A DNA stretch of 64,000 bases from Hymenobacter artigasi (lineage in GTDB: Bacteria; Bacteroidota; Bacteroidia; Cytophagales; Hymenobacteraceae), in the NCBI RefSeq assembly GCF_012275535.1, contig NZ_JAAVTK010000012.1, forward strand, positions 115,874-179,873, given 5' to 3'. Position 1 is the first letter of the stretch; every line of letters starts with the position of its first letter. Below the pieces are notes generated by a model, which was not told the DNA's origin, ran no database searches, and saw only the letters and a program-made list of their open reading frames with translations. The position numbers and the translations under genes are program-made. Shown here piece by piece: positions 28,901 through 37,094 of this stretch.

Positions 28901-29192
28901 CCAGGGTGCCCTGCGCATCGGGTACTTTCAGGCTATACATGCCTTCGTTGTTGGTGGTGGTGCCCAGGGTAGTACCCTTGGCCAGCACCGTCACGCCAAT
29001 CAGGGTTTCGCCGGTAGCGTCCACCACCGTGCCTGTCACGGTAATGGCTTTGGAGGATTTGTTGTCCTGCGCCCGCATTGTGCCGGCACTGCCCAGCAGC
29101 AGGAGTAGCAGCAGCATGGTCTGCGACAGCCAGGCCACAAGCCCACCCGCCGGTCGGCTTGTGTGCCGCAACATGGTAATTTTCAGATTCAT
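25989..29192 (-). CDS. SusC/RagA-family TonB-dependent transporter (alginate locus, minus arm)
   Basis: 1067 residues. Signal segment about 20-42, CarboxypepD_reg-like domain (VTGTVVDATGETLIGVTV), plug start EVVVVGYGEVKRGDLTGSVG, conserved PLYVVDGFPIE and IQILKDASSTAIYGSRGANG blocks, and a barrel ending RARTITLGLNLSL. It starts 39 bp after the hexuronate transporter, so in this operon the inner-membrane carrier precedes the outer-membrane one. It likely imports oligoalginate in partnership with the SusD at 24121. A second SusC/D pair in the plus arm suggests a division of labour by oligomer size or composition. Confidence 0.95.
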   Translation of the reverse strand: MNLKITMLRHTSRPAGGLVAWLSQTMLLLLLLLGSAGTMRAQDNKSSKAITVTGTVVDATGETLIGVTVLAKGTTLGTTTNNEGMYSLKVPDAQGTLVFSYVGYLPVERAIKGNTLLNATLKANPQSLEEVVVVGYGEVKRGDLTGSVGSVNVEDLNKAPVKSFDDALAGRVAGVQVSSPDGQPGASPNIVIRGGNSITQDNSPLYVVDGFPIENYNNNAINPSDIESIQILKDASSTAIYGSRGANGVVLITTKRGSDAAPTITYDTYYGIQQSLSRAKLMKPYEFVKLQFEFDSVQAKNLYFSGGRNLESYRNEAGIDWQDKILRLAPMYSHSLAVRGGSKGTRYSLSGSALNQDGTILNSGFQRYQARITLDQDVRQNLRVGMNANFSNIFAYGTSVSGSSNSDFALLTSLYGYRPIIGNGNLSALLDNAEDGDVSSSTNYQWNPLFTVQNELRNNTTNQLTANAYAEYAFGRSLKLRVTGGVDRRSLRYDVFNNSQTRSGSLTSTQGQNGVNGSVTYTDRNNYVNENTLTFNKTFKKDHRLNALVGFTLQGAQYSQSGNGAILIPNEQLGISGLDEGIPYTVTAAKSSNTLASALSRVNYTYKDRYLFTVSARADGSSKFAPGNKWSYFPSAAVAWHLSNEPFLKGIKSISDAKLRASYGLIGNNRVDDFAYLPSLGLPVAESYSPGGIFIRGVVPLTLGNGSLKWETTQEADLGLDLGFLEQRVTLSVDAYRKKTTDLLLNAQLPATSGYNSVFQNIGAVQNQGLELTLNTVNVSNKSFVWSSSFNMAFNRTKVLELTRNQTYIQSTVRWSSSSGYGNVPAYLAELGSPVAQFYGFQWVGNYQFADFDVVNGNYVLKTSVPNNGNARTSIKPGDIKYADRNGDGVVDNNDRTVIGNPNPKFIGGFGNNFTFKGFDLNVFLQFSYGGDLLNANRILFEGGALKNGLNQFESYQNRWSPENPTNDLYRTNGQGPRVYSTRLIEDGSYLRLKTVNLGYTLPATLTKYAHLKTLRVYASAQNLLTWTKYSGNDPEVSIYSSPLTPGFDFSAYPRARTITLGLNLSL

Positions 29193-29231
29193 ATCAAAAG
29201 GGAATTTTACGGTTTGACGAAGGAAAGGGCG

Positions 29232-30545
29232 CTACGCGGCGGGCGTATCCAGCCGCCGGATGGTGCCGCTCAGGCTCAGCAGCGCAACGGCCCCCAGGGG
29301 TACCAGCAGCGCGGCCATGATGAAGAAGGGCGTGTAGCTGGTGCGGGTGAGCACGGGCACCAGCCAGGTGGTCATGAGCAGGGTGCCGGCCACGGCGGCC
29401 GTGCCGCTCAGCCCGGAGAGCGTGCCCACCGATTTGCCCGAGAAAAAGTCGCTCGGCAGCGTCTGGATGTTGCCGATGGCCACCTGGAAGCCCATGAGGG
29501 CGAAGAAGATGCAGAGCATGGCCGATTCCGGCGTAGTGGCCTGGGCGCTCAGCAACAAGGCCGGTAGCATGATGGCGCAGCCCAGGATAATGCAGGTTTT
29601 GCGGGCCCGGTTCACGGTGCCGGTGCGCATGAGGCGGCCCGAAAGCCAGCCGCCGCCCAGGCTGCCAATGGCCGCCCCCACGTAGGGAAACCAGGCAAAC
29701 GCGCCAATCTGCTTGATGTCGAATTGAAACCGCTCGTGCAGGTAAATCGGCAGCCAGCTCACAAACAGCCACCAGATGGGGTCGAGCAGGAAGCGCGAGG
29801 CCAGCACCGCCCACGACTGCCGGTAGCCCAGCAGCTGGCGCACGGTGAGGGCCACCTCGGGCACGGCGGCATCGGCCGGCGTCTGGCCGTCGAGAATGTG
29901 GGTGCGCTCCTCTTCAGTGAGCCAGGGGTGGTTTTTTGGGGCGGCTTTGTTGATAATCAGCCACGGAATAACCCACAGCAACCCCAGCGCGCCAATGATA
30001 ACGAAGGTGGACTGCCAGCCAATCTCCTGGTAGAGCCAGGCCACCAGCGGAGCCGAAATGACCGCGCCCAGCGCTGCGCCGGCCCCAAACAGGCCCTGCG
30101 CAAATGCCCGCTCGCGCCCCGGAAACCACTCGGCATTCGACTTGGCCGCCCCCGGCCAGTTGCCGGCCTCGCCCACGCCCAGTATCACCCGGAACGCGCC
30201 AAACGAGAGCAACCCGCGCGAGAGTGCGTGCAGGGCCGCCCCAATGCTCCACACGGTAATGGAGAGCGCAAAGCCCAGCCGCGTCCCAATCTTGTCGAAT
30301 ATGCGCCCCGACACGCTCTGCCCAACGCCATAGGCCACCATGAAAAAGCCCACGACCGTAGCATACTGCTCTTTATCAAGCTGCAAATCCTTCGCAATGC
30401 CGGGCCACATCACGGCCAGCGCGTTGCGGTCGATGTAGTTGATGACCGTGGCCAGCGCGATGAGGGTGATAATCCACCAGCGCAGGCCGCGCACTTTGCG
30501 GGTGGCGGGCGGCGAGGTTTTGGGCGAGAGCGTAGTCGGTTGCAT
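29232..30545 (-). CDS. MFS hexuronate transporter (ExuT/ACS family)
   Basis: 437 residues from the ATG at 30545; a longer in-frame start would run back through the upstream cupin gene. Twelve hydrophobic segments begin with WWIITLIALATVINYIDRNALAVMWPGIAKDL, the signature opening of the anion:cation symporter/ExuT group. The loop motif GRIFDKIGTRLG (MFS motif A) and the GVGEAGNWPGAAK block typical of hexuronate carriers are present. It would carry unsaturated uronate monomers (DEH or its linear form) or short uronates from periplasm to cytoplasm. It follows kdgF by 67 bp and precedes susC by 39 bp. Confidence 0.9.
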   Translation of the reverse strand: MQPTTLSPKTSPPATRKVRGLRWWIITLIALATVINYIDRNALAVMWPGIAKDLQLDKEQYATVVGFFMVAYGVGQSVSGRIFDKIGTRLGFALSITVWSIGAALHALSRGLLSFGAFRVILGVGEAGNWPGAAKSNAEWFPGRERAFAQGLFGAGAALGAVISAPLVAWLYQEIGWQSTFVIIGALGLLWVIPWLIINKAAPKNHPWLTEEERTHILDGQTPADAAVPEVALTVRQLLGYRQSWAVLASRFLLDPIWWLFVSWLPIYLHERFQFDIKQIGAFAWFPYVGAAIGSLGGGWLSGRLMRTGTVNRARKTCIILGCAIMLPALLLSAQATTPESAMLCIFFALMGFQVAIGNIQTLPSDFFSGKSVGTLSGLSGTAAVAGTLLMTTWLVPVLTRTSYTPFFIMAALLVPLGAVALLSLSGTIRRLDTPAA

Positions 30546-30612
30546 GGGTGGGATGGGTGGCGCGAGCCAGCGGGCTCGCAGTGGCGCAACAGGAGAATAA
30601 AAAAGCCGGCTA

Positions 30613-30990
30613 TCAGCTGGCCGCAGCAGCTGCGGGCAGCAGCCCGGCCGCGGCCATAAAGTCTTCGCGGATGGGGCTGAAGATGTCGAGCAGCATGCCG
30701 TTGGTGAGGGCAATGGCCCCGTGCAGGATGTTGGGCTGCACGTAAAATACTTCGCCAGTGCGCAAAATGGTGGTTTCGTCGCCGATGGTAACTTCGAACT
30801 CGCCGGCCACCACGTAGCTCGTCTGGCTATGGAAATGCTGGTGCGCCGCGCCCACTGCCCCCGCTTCAAACTCGACTTTCACGAGCATGAGGTGGTCGTC
30901 GTAAGACATGATTTTGCGCTTTATACCGGGCGCTACTTTTTCCCAGGCAAGGTCCTGGTCGGTGATGAAGGTGTTGCTGCTGTACCGCAT
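30613..30990 (-). CDS. kdgF: KdgF-type cupin, unsaturated uronate linearisation
   Basis: 125-residue single-domain cupin. The metal site is visible as HQHFHSQ (residues 50-56) and His90 in PNILHGA. KdgF proteins convert the cyclic 4,5-unsaturated uronate released by exolyases into the linear ketonised form. In the alginate route that product is DEH, the substrate of the SDR reductase encoded in the same operon. It lies between the PL17 exolyase, which makes the unsaturated monomer, and the uronate transporter, exactly where the reaction is needed. There is no signal peptide, so it is cytoplasmic. Confidence 0.9.
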   Translation of the reverse strand: MRYSSNTFITDQDLAWEKVAPGIKRKIMSYDDHLMLVKVEFEAGAVGAAHQHFHSQTSYVVAGEFEVTIGDETTILRTGEVFYVQPNILHGAIALTNGMLLDIFSPIREDFMAAAGLLPAAAAAS

Positions 30991-31047
30991 CGCAGTAGTA
31001 GTAAGAGGTGGGGGTGGGATTTTTGGTTGTCGTTGATTATCAGGAAA

Positions 31048-31098
31048 TCAGCACGTCATAATCATCTGGCGTCCGCTGGTCGAAGCATGACGTGCTGA
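31048..31098. terminator. Hairpin between PL17 gene and kdgF
   Basis: 12-bp perfect stem TCAGCACGTCAT / ATGACGTGCTGA with a 27-nt loop. There is no T-run on either side, so it is more likely a processing or attenuation hairpin than a full terminator. Confidence 0.4.
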
Positions 31099-31110
31099 AT
31101 TGGCTAAAAG

Positions 31111-33336
31111 CTAAAAATGGCGAAACACATAGGGCCCCTGCCAGCGCAGCGGCTGCCCGGCCACGCGCACTTCGTGCGAGGCACCGGGGGCAGCATCCTG
31201 GTTGGCAATGGCCAGGCGGTAGGTGCCGCCGCGCGCCAGCTGCACTTCCACCACGGTGGCATCGGCGCCGTCGTAGAGCACCGCCACGCTGCGCACGTTG
31301 CTGTGCGAGCCGGCGGCCGTTTCGGCCGTGGGGTTGAACTCGCCGTGGGCTTCGATTACGGAAGCAAACACCTGGTTTTTGGCTTTCTCACGCACCAGGA
31401 GCACGGGCTCGGGGCGCAGGTTGAACTTGGGGTCGTTGGCGCCGATGCGGGCCATAACTAAATGCGTGGCCGTGTCGGTGGCCGTGGTCATGGAATAGAA
31501 TTGCGGGCCGCTGAGCCAGGTGAGCGTGGCCACGCCGGGCGTGCGCACCGGCTTGCCCACGGCCTCGCGCCAGAGGTGCTGGTAGCCGTTTTTCGGCCCC
31601 AAAGGCTGCTGGTTGGCGGGCCGGTCGTAGGCGAAGCTGGTTGAAATCAGCTGGCCCTGGTAGTAGAACGGCAGGTCGTACTGGTGTTCGGTGGCCGACT
31701 GCGCCCGCAGCACGTCCAGCACCAAAGGCTTCTGGCTCAGGCTGTCGGTGAACAGCGCCACCGTGCGCTGCATGGCCACGCCGGGGTAGGCGTCATCGGC
31801 TTTGGCGCTGGCCACCTGCACGCGGGCATTGGCAATGCTGGCAAACCAGGCTTTGCCGGAGTGTTCTTCGGCCTCTTTCTCGCGGCCGCCAAAGTTCGAG
31901 GCCTCGTCCACCACCAGGGTGTTGTGGGCCACGGTCTGGCTGGCGAAGGAATGGGTTTCGGGCAGGTAGCGGCCGCCTTCCTTGGCTTCCACGTTCAGGA
32001 AGCGCACGGCGCCATAGTCCTGCAGCACCTCCCGGCCTTTGTCGTAGAGCACGATGCCGAGCTTGTCGTAGTGCCCGTGCGAGAGGCCGTGCGCCGTGTA
32101 CTTAAACAACAGCGAGGTCTGGTCGGTCTGGGGGCCGGTGCGCAGCACGGCCAAGCCGCCTTCCGCGCCGGTAGCTCCGTCGCGGTACACCTGGCTCACC
32201 CGCTGAAACTCCGGCAGGTTCTTGCCGGCGGCTTGCAGGGCTTTCGCCACTTCCAGCCCGCCGGCACTCACCAACACCTTCTTTTGCAGCTGCACCACGC
32301 CCAGCATGGTCGGGTCGACCCCATAGTGCTCGGCCGCGATGCTGATGGCCCCCACCAGCTCCTGGGTGGTCCAGTCCTTCTCCTTCAGCGCATCGTTCAG
32401 GGGGTAGTACCGCCCGTCGTTGTTAGTGAGCTGAAGGGACGAATTGAGGGCTTTTTGCAGAATCTTATCGCGGTATTGAAAGATTTTCAGCGCCGGCTGG
32501 TTGTTGTCAATGGCCTGGGCAAACATGAAAAACGGCGACAGCGCATAGCGCGAGTAGTACGGCCCCTCGGTGTAGTAGCCTTCGGGCGAAAACAGGCCGT
32601 TGAGCTGGGCCAAGAAGCCGCTTTTATCCGTGCCGGCCGAGCCGTGCAGCGCCAAGTTAATCAGCTTGTCGTCGTGCAGGGCGTAGCCGGTCATGCCCAC
32701 GGCGGCGGCGGCCCACACGCCGTGGTTGTGCACCAGGTCGAACCAGGGCTTGAGGTCCTGGGTGAAGAAGTTGCACAGCGGCCGGAACGCGCCGTTTTCA
32801 ATCTTGGTACGCTCGGCCGGTGTCAGGGTCTCATACACCGCATCGTAGCCCTGAATGCTGTACACCACCCAGTTGCAATCGTTCAGGGCCTGGTGAAACA
32901 GGCGGCCCGGCGAGGAGCTTTTGGCTTCGGGGTGGTTTTTCAGGGTTGGAATCAGCTTGCTGTATTCCAGCAGCATATCGCGCACGAAGCGGGCGTATTT
33001 CACGTCCCGCGTCATCTGGTAGGATATGCCCGCCGCCTGCATCGCGTAGTAGTTGCGGGTGTGCTGCTCGTGGGTGTAGCCGCCGGCGGGGTCCTTGGGC
33101 ACGGGCACCACAATGGGGCTGGCCAGGGCCTTGTCGGCGGTTTTACGCAGGGCCGCGTAGCTTTTTTCGAGCAGCGGGTAGCGGGTCAGGCCCTGGCGCA
33201 GGGCGGGTACATCGGCCGCCGCAATGAGCAGCGCCGGATGCACCGGCGGGGTTGCAGCCCACGCCGGTGCACTCGCCAGCAATCCGCAGACTGCCAGCAC
33301 CGTACCCCACCTTTTACTTATTCCGAACCCGCGCAT
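31111..33336 (-). CDS. PL17 oligoalginate lyase (heparinase II/III-like fold)
   Basis: 741 residues from the ATG at 33336, which sits 4 bp after the SDR stop codon; the earlier ATG at 33402 would overlap that gene. A signal peptide ends near AWAA. An N-terminal alpha/alpha toroid carries the PL17 catalytic landmarks NHGVWAAAA (Asn-His) and EGPYYSRYALSPFFMFA (Tyr). The C-terminal beta-sandwich starts with a heparinase II/III-like part containing HGLSHGHYDKLGIVLYD. PL17 enzymes remove unsaturated uronate units from alginate oligomers, yielding DEH. The signal places it in the periplasm, downstream of the outer-membrane importers. Confidence 0.93.
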   Translation of the reverse strand: MRGFGISKRWGTVLAVCGLLASAPAWAATPPVHPALLIAAADVPALRQGLTRYPLLEKSYAALRKTADKALASPIVVPVPKDPAGGYTHEQHTRNYYAMQAAGISYQMTRDVKYARFVRDMLLEYSKLIPTLKNHPEAKSSSPGRLFHQALNDCNWVVYSIQGYDAVYETLTPAERTKIENGAFRPLCNFFTQDLKPWFDLVHNHGVWAAAAVGMTGYALHDDKLINLALHGSAGTDKSGFLAQLNGLFSPEGYYTEGPYYSRYALSPFFMFAQAIDNNQPALKIFQYRDKILQKALNSSLQLTNNDGRYYPLNDALKEKDWTTQELVGAISIAAEHYGVDPTMLGVVQLQKKVLVSAGGLEVAKALQAAGKNLPEFQRVSQVYRDGATGAEGGLAVLRTGPQTDQTSLLFKYTAHGLSHGHYDKLGIVLYDKGREVLQDYGAVRFLNVEAKEGGRYLPETHSFASQTVAHNTLVVDEASNFGGREKEAEEHSGKAWFASIANARVQVASAKADDAYPGVAMQRTVALFTDSLSQKPLVLDVLRAQSATEHQYDLPFYYQGQLISTSFAYDRPANQQPLGPKNGYQHLWREAVGKPVRTPGVATLTWLSGPQFYSMTTATDTATHLVMARIGANDPKFNLRPEPVLLVREKAKNQVFASVIEAHGEFNPTAETAAGSHSNVRSVAVLYDGADATVVEVQLARGGTYRLAIANQDAAPGASHEVRVAGQPLRWQGPYVFRHF

Positions 33337-33340
33337 TGCC

Positions 33341-34099
33341 TTAAACGAAATAGGTGCCACCATTAATCTCCATCGACGTGCCCGTGATGAACGACGAGGC
33401 ATCAGATGCCAGGTAGGTCACCAAATCGGCCACTTCTTTGGCTTCGCCCTCGCGGCGCAGCGGCGTCATGCCGGCTACTTTCTCGCGCACCTCGGGCTTC
33501 GTAAACGTGTCGTGGAAGGCCGTGGCAATCATGCCGGGCGACACCGCGTTCACGCGGATGCCCTTTGGACCCAATTCTTTGGCCAGGCCGCGCGTCATGG
33601 TCAGCACGCCGCCTTTGCCGGTGGCGTAGGCCAGGGCTCCCGGGCCGCCGCCATCGCGGGCCGCCTGCGAGGCGAAGTTCACGATGGAACCGCCCTTGCC
33701 CATGTAGGGCAGCACCGCCTTGGTCAGCAGGAACACCGGCTTCAGGTTCACACCCACCACAAAGTCCCAGAACGCCTCGTCCATTTCTTCCATGGTCTTG
33801 CGGCCCACCAGGCCGCCCACCACGTTCACCAGAATGTCGATTTTATCGCCGAACGCCTCGGTGCACACCTTCACCACCTCGGCCACGTCGGCCGCCTTGG
33901 TCATGTCGCCCTGCGCCGAAACCGTGCGGCCCGCGCCGAGCTGGTCGGCCAGCGCCTGGGTGGCGGTAGCGTCCTCGGGCGAGTCGAAATAGTTGAAGCA
34001 CACGTTGGCACCGGCCGCGGCCAGGGCCAGCGTTACTTGGCGGCCGATGTCGCGGCTACCGCCGCTTACGAGTGCTACTTTTCCAGTTAGATTTTGCAT
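33341..34099 (-). CDS. SDR-family oxidoreductase, probable DEH reductase
   Basis: 252 residues from the ATG at 34099. Rossmann motif VSGGSRDIGRQ (residues about 10-20), NAG-equivalent NVVGG, catalytic Ser in NFASQAARD and YATGK (Tyr-x3-Lys), and the C-terminal ITGTSMEINGGTYFV closing strand. In alginate catabolism an SDR (DehR/A1-R) reduces DEH to 2-keto-3-deoxygluconate, the substrate of the KDG kinase in the plus arm. This is the only reductase candidate in the locus. Whether it prefers NADH or NADPH is not evident. Confidence 0.87.
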   Translation of the reverse strand: MQNLTGKVALVSGGSRDIGRQVTLALAAAGANVCFNYFDSPEDATATQALADQLGAGRTVSAQGDMTKAADVAEVVKVCTEAFGDKIDILVNVVGGLVGRKTMEEMDEAFWDFVVGVNLKPVFLLTKAVLPYMGKGGSIVNFASQAARDGGGPGALAYATGKGGVLTMTRGLAKELGPKGIRVNAVSPGMIATAFHDTFTKPEVREKVAGMTPLRREGEAKEVADLVTYLASDASSFITGTSMEINGGTYFV

Positions 34100-34176
34100 G
34101 ATGAAGGGGGAAGTGGCGAATGAAAATTCGCTAGGGTAAGAAATTGATATTGTGTTGATGAGTCTGGCAGGCGGGG

Positions 34177-34301
34177 ACCCCACCCCCTAGCCCCCTCCCC
34201 GATGGGGAGGGGGAACTAGTATTTAGTGTTGAATAGCTAGAAGGCTAGAAACTAGTGCTAGTACCCCCTCCCCACCGGGGAGGGGGCTAGGGGGTGGGGT
34301 T
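34177..34301. repeat. Palindromic repeat overlapping the PL6 stop codon
   Basis: 24-bp arms beginning ACCCCACCCCCTAGCCCCCT and the complement ending AGGGGGTGGGGT, with inner CTAGT/ACTAG pairs. The right arm runs into the stop codon of the PL6 gene, so it lies between the first two genes of the operon. Confidence 0.85.
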
Positions 34302-36621
34302 ACTGCTTCACAAACCCGACCGGCCGGCCATCGGTCGCTACTGGTAGCTGCGGGGTTGGGGTTTTCAGGCGGTAGTCGAACTTCTGCGGGGCGGCAAAAG
34401 CCGTGGTCACGTAGGTGAGCTTTTCGGTGCGGGGCGGGTACGAGGCCACCACCTTGCCCGACTGCGAGAAGTTGGTGTTTGAAAGCCGGTTTTTTGATTT
34501 GCCCAGCTCCTGGTACTTGATGGCGGCGCTGGCCACCCCGCTCTTGTTGAACAGCGAGTTGCGAATATCCGTCCACTGCACGCCGGTGAGCATGAGGGCC
34601 GGGCTTTTTGCGCCGCCCACGTTGTCGAACGTGCAGTGGTCCACGGTCAGGAACGGCCCGAGGGTGCTTTCGTCGTTGCCGCCCCGGTAGAGCTCGAGGG
34701 CACTGCCCTGCACGTTGCGAAACAGGCAGTTGCGCAGAATCACGTACTCGGCGTTGTAGGTGCCTTTGTCCTTGGTTTCGGTGGCCAGGCTGAGGGCCGA
34801 GCCAGCCAGGTTGTAGAACAGGCAGTTGGCAAACTGCACGGTATCGGCGAAGGTGGCGGTGGTGGCCTGAAATACGTGGCCGGTGCCATCCGTGAGGCCA
34901 TAGAAGGCGCAGTTGTTGGCCCACAGGCTGTAATGCTCCAGCGCCGGCTGCGTGCCCGACTGAATGAGGCCGGCCGCACCGACGCCCTTGCCGTCGAAGG
35001 CCACGCCGGCCAGCCGCAGCTTGCCGCCATTCTCGATGGTGAACACCGACTGCCCCGCATTGCTGCCCAGCAGTACCGGCCGGCTGGCCACGCCCGCTTT
35101 GGCCCGCAGAGTGAGCGGCACAGTTACCCCAATCGTTTGCGGAACCGGGTAAATACCGGGCTGGGTCAGCTCGATAATGTCGTTGGCCTTCGCCGTCTGG
35201 AAGGCCTTGAGCAGGTCGGCGGGGGTGGCAACGGGCAACACGCGCCCGGTGCGGGTATCGGCCGATGCGGCGGCGGGCCGGAACCAGCGCGGGCCGGCCT
35301 CAGCCGCTGTCACGGGGCGGCGAATGTCCGTTTTTGGCGCGCCCTTGGCCACGGGCACCAGCAGGCCATCGGCCGATTTTTGCACGGTGAACGTGGCCGC
35401 TTCCAGCCCGGCAATGTTGGGGCCGCTGCCGCTGGCCTGCAACAGGTTGTGGGTGAATTTCAGCCCGCTCATGTCTTCAAATACGTGGAAGGGCTGCGGC
35501 ATTTGGGGGCCGTAAAACACGTTGTTGGTCAGCGTCACATTGGCCGGGGCCTGGGTGCGCTCGGCGTCTTTGCCCGCGCCCAGCTCGATGTTGCTGCAGT
35601 TCACGAACGTGTTGTTTTCCACCGCCACATCATGCACCGGCGAGTAGCGGTTGAGCGGCGAGTTGGGCACGCCGTGCATAATCACCAGCGCGCCGCGAAA
35701 CTCGGTGCCGCGCAGGTCGGCGAAGTAGTTGTTGAGGATTTTGTGGCCCGCATTGATGATGCGCACGCCGCCGGTCTGGGTCTTTCCGTTGCCCAGAAAG
35801 TAATTGCCCTCGATGAGGTTGTTGTTGCCGTGGCGCAGCACTACCGAGCCCTCGCATTCTTCGAATACGTTGCGGCGCACCACATTTTCACCCGACTTAA
35901 CGGAGACAATTTCCACTTCGCCGTTGCAGTGGTAGAAGTAGTTCTCTTCCACCACCGTGCGCGACGAGGTGAGCGAGGTCTCACTCAGGCCGATGCGGAT
36001 GGTTTCGCCGGCGTTAGAGCCCAGGCGCGGGCGCGGGCCGAAGAAGTTGTGGTCGATGCGGTGGTGGTTTTCGCGGCTTTCCGGCGTGGGCAGCTCCACG
36101 ACCATCGTCACGCCCACGGTTTTTTTGCCGGCCACGTAGTTGTGGTCGAAGCGGTTGTACTGCCCGTAGAAATGCACCCACTTGTCGTCGCTGCCGCCGA
36201 TGGGCCGGTTGTAATTATCAATCACACATTCGGTTACGCGGCAGTGATTGGCCAGCCCCTTTTTATCATCCCGAAACTCAATCACGCCGCCATTAGGCGC
36301 GTAGCCTTCCCGAAAATCCAGTCCCGATACCACCAGGTAGCTGCCCACCAGACGCAGGCTTGACAGGCCCATGAGCCTGGTGGCGCCGGGCCGCTCGGCC
36401 CGCAGCACGATGGGCTGCTGCTCGGTCCCCGTGCCCTTAAAAACCAGCTGGGCATCGCGCCAGGAGCCGGCGGCCAGCACCAGCGTATCGCCGGGGTGCA
36501 GGTTGGGCACGGCGGCGTTGAAGGCCGCCACGTCGGCCACCTTAATGGCCGACGCGTGGGTGGTGAGGTGCCCGCTCCATCCGAGCAGGGTAGTAATGAG
36601 CAGGGTGGGAAGGTGCCGCAT
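34300..36621 (-). CDS. PL6-family alginate lyase (chondroitinase B-like beta-helix)
   Basis: 773 residues. Signal peptide to about ASA (residue 24), then two parallel beta-helix parts. The first (about 25-400) holds the PL6 active-site elements EIVSVKSGENVVRRN (catalytic Lys) and VVLRHGNNNLIEGNYFLG (catalytic Arg), with a Ca-binding acidic stretch NGEVEIVSVK. The second (about 470-770) is another beta-helix domain, as in two-domain PL6 enzymes. It cleaves alginate endo- or exolytically outside or at the cell surface. It is the first gene of the minus-strand operon. The LacI-type operator at 36766 lies 145 bp upstream. Confidence 0.93.
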   Translation of the reverse strand: MRHLPTLLITTLLGWSGHLTTHASAIKVADVAAFNAAVPNLHPGDTLVLAAGSWRDAQLVFKGTGTEQQPIVLRAERPGATRLMGLSSLRLVGSYLVVSGLDFREGYAPNGGVIEFRDDKKGLANHCRVTECVIDNYNRPIGGSDDKWVHFYGQYNRFDHNYVAGKKTVGVTMVVELPTPESRENHHRIDHNFFGPRPRLGSNAGETIRIGLSETSLTSSRTVVEENYFYHCNGEVEIVSVKSGENVVRRNVFEECEGSVVLRHGNNNLIEGNYFLGNGKTQTGGVRIINAGHKILNNYFADLRGTEFRGALVIMHGVPNSPLNRYSPVHDVAVENNTFVNCSNIELGAGKDAERTQAPANVTLTNNVFYGPQMPQPFHVFEDMSGLKFTHNLLQASGSGPNIAGLEAATFTVQKSADGLLVPVAKGAPKTDIRRPVTAAEAGPRWFRPAAASADTRTGRVLPVATPADLLKAFQTAKANDIIELTQPGIYPVPQTIGVTVPLTLRAKAGVASRPVLLGSNAGQSVFTIENGGKLRLAGVAFDGKGVGAAGLIQSGTQPALEHYSLWANNCAFYGLTDGTGHVFQATTATFADTVQFANCLFYNLAGSALSLATETKDKGTYNAEYVILRNCLFRNVQGSALELYRGGNDESTLGPFLTVDHCTFDNVGGAKSPALMLTGVQWTDIRNSLFNKSGVASAAIKYQELGKSKNRLSNTNFSQSGKVVASYPPRTEKLTYVTTAFAAPQKFDYRLKTPTPQLPVATDGRPVGFVKQ

Positions 36622-36765
36622 TATTAGTTAGATACAATTAGTGGGCAAGAGCAATTGGTAATTCTCGTTGCGGTATTGTTTTTCAAATGTAAAGTTTTAA
36701 AAATCGTTTAAACAATCACTAAAAGGGCTATTGCAGTCAATCAAAGGGCTTTGCCAGGCCTAAAA

Positions 36766-36783
36766 AACGTTACCGGTAACGTT
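36766..36783. promoter_or_regulatory. LacI-family operator, site 1
   Basis: Perfect 18-bp palindrome AACGTTACCGGTAACGTT, directly followed by ACCGG so that a second half-site overlaps. It lies between the divergent PL6 gene and the LacI-type regulator gene, so it could act on both. The identical 18-mer recurs at 38386-38403 upstream of the plus arm. The rest of 36622-37094 shows no gene. Confidence 0.8.
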
Positions 36784-37094
36784 ACCGGCATCGATTGCGT
36801 ACAAAATTATGGCATTGAAAAAATTAAATTAAAACCGTTGTGGCTGAGGCTATCGGAGGTGATTGATGCCTCACTAAGGGCGGATGCAAGGCCGGAGAAA
36901 CGGGTGACCACACGCCGGAACATGCACCGTATTGCCACATTGTTACCGACTTTAGCGCTTCCTAAGCGGGTAGGTAACTTGTAGCGATGCTATAATTGGC
37001 TGCCTAATTAATACACTGCCCGCCCCCGTCATTGCTGTCCGAAGCGGAGCACACCTACCCGCCCGCACCCTCACCGAATTCCCGCCTTCCCACC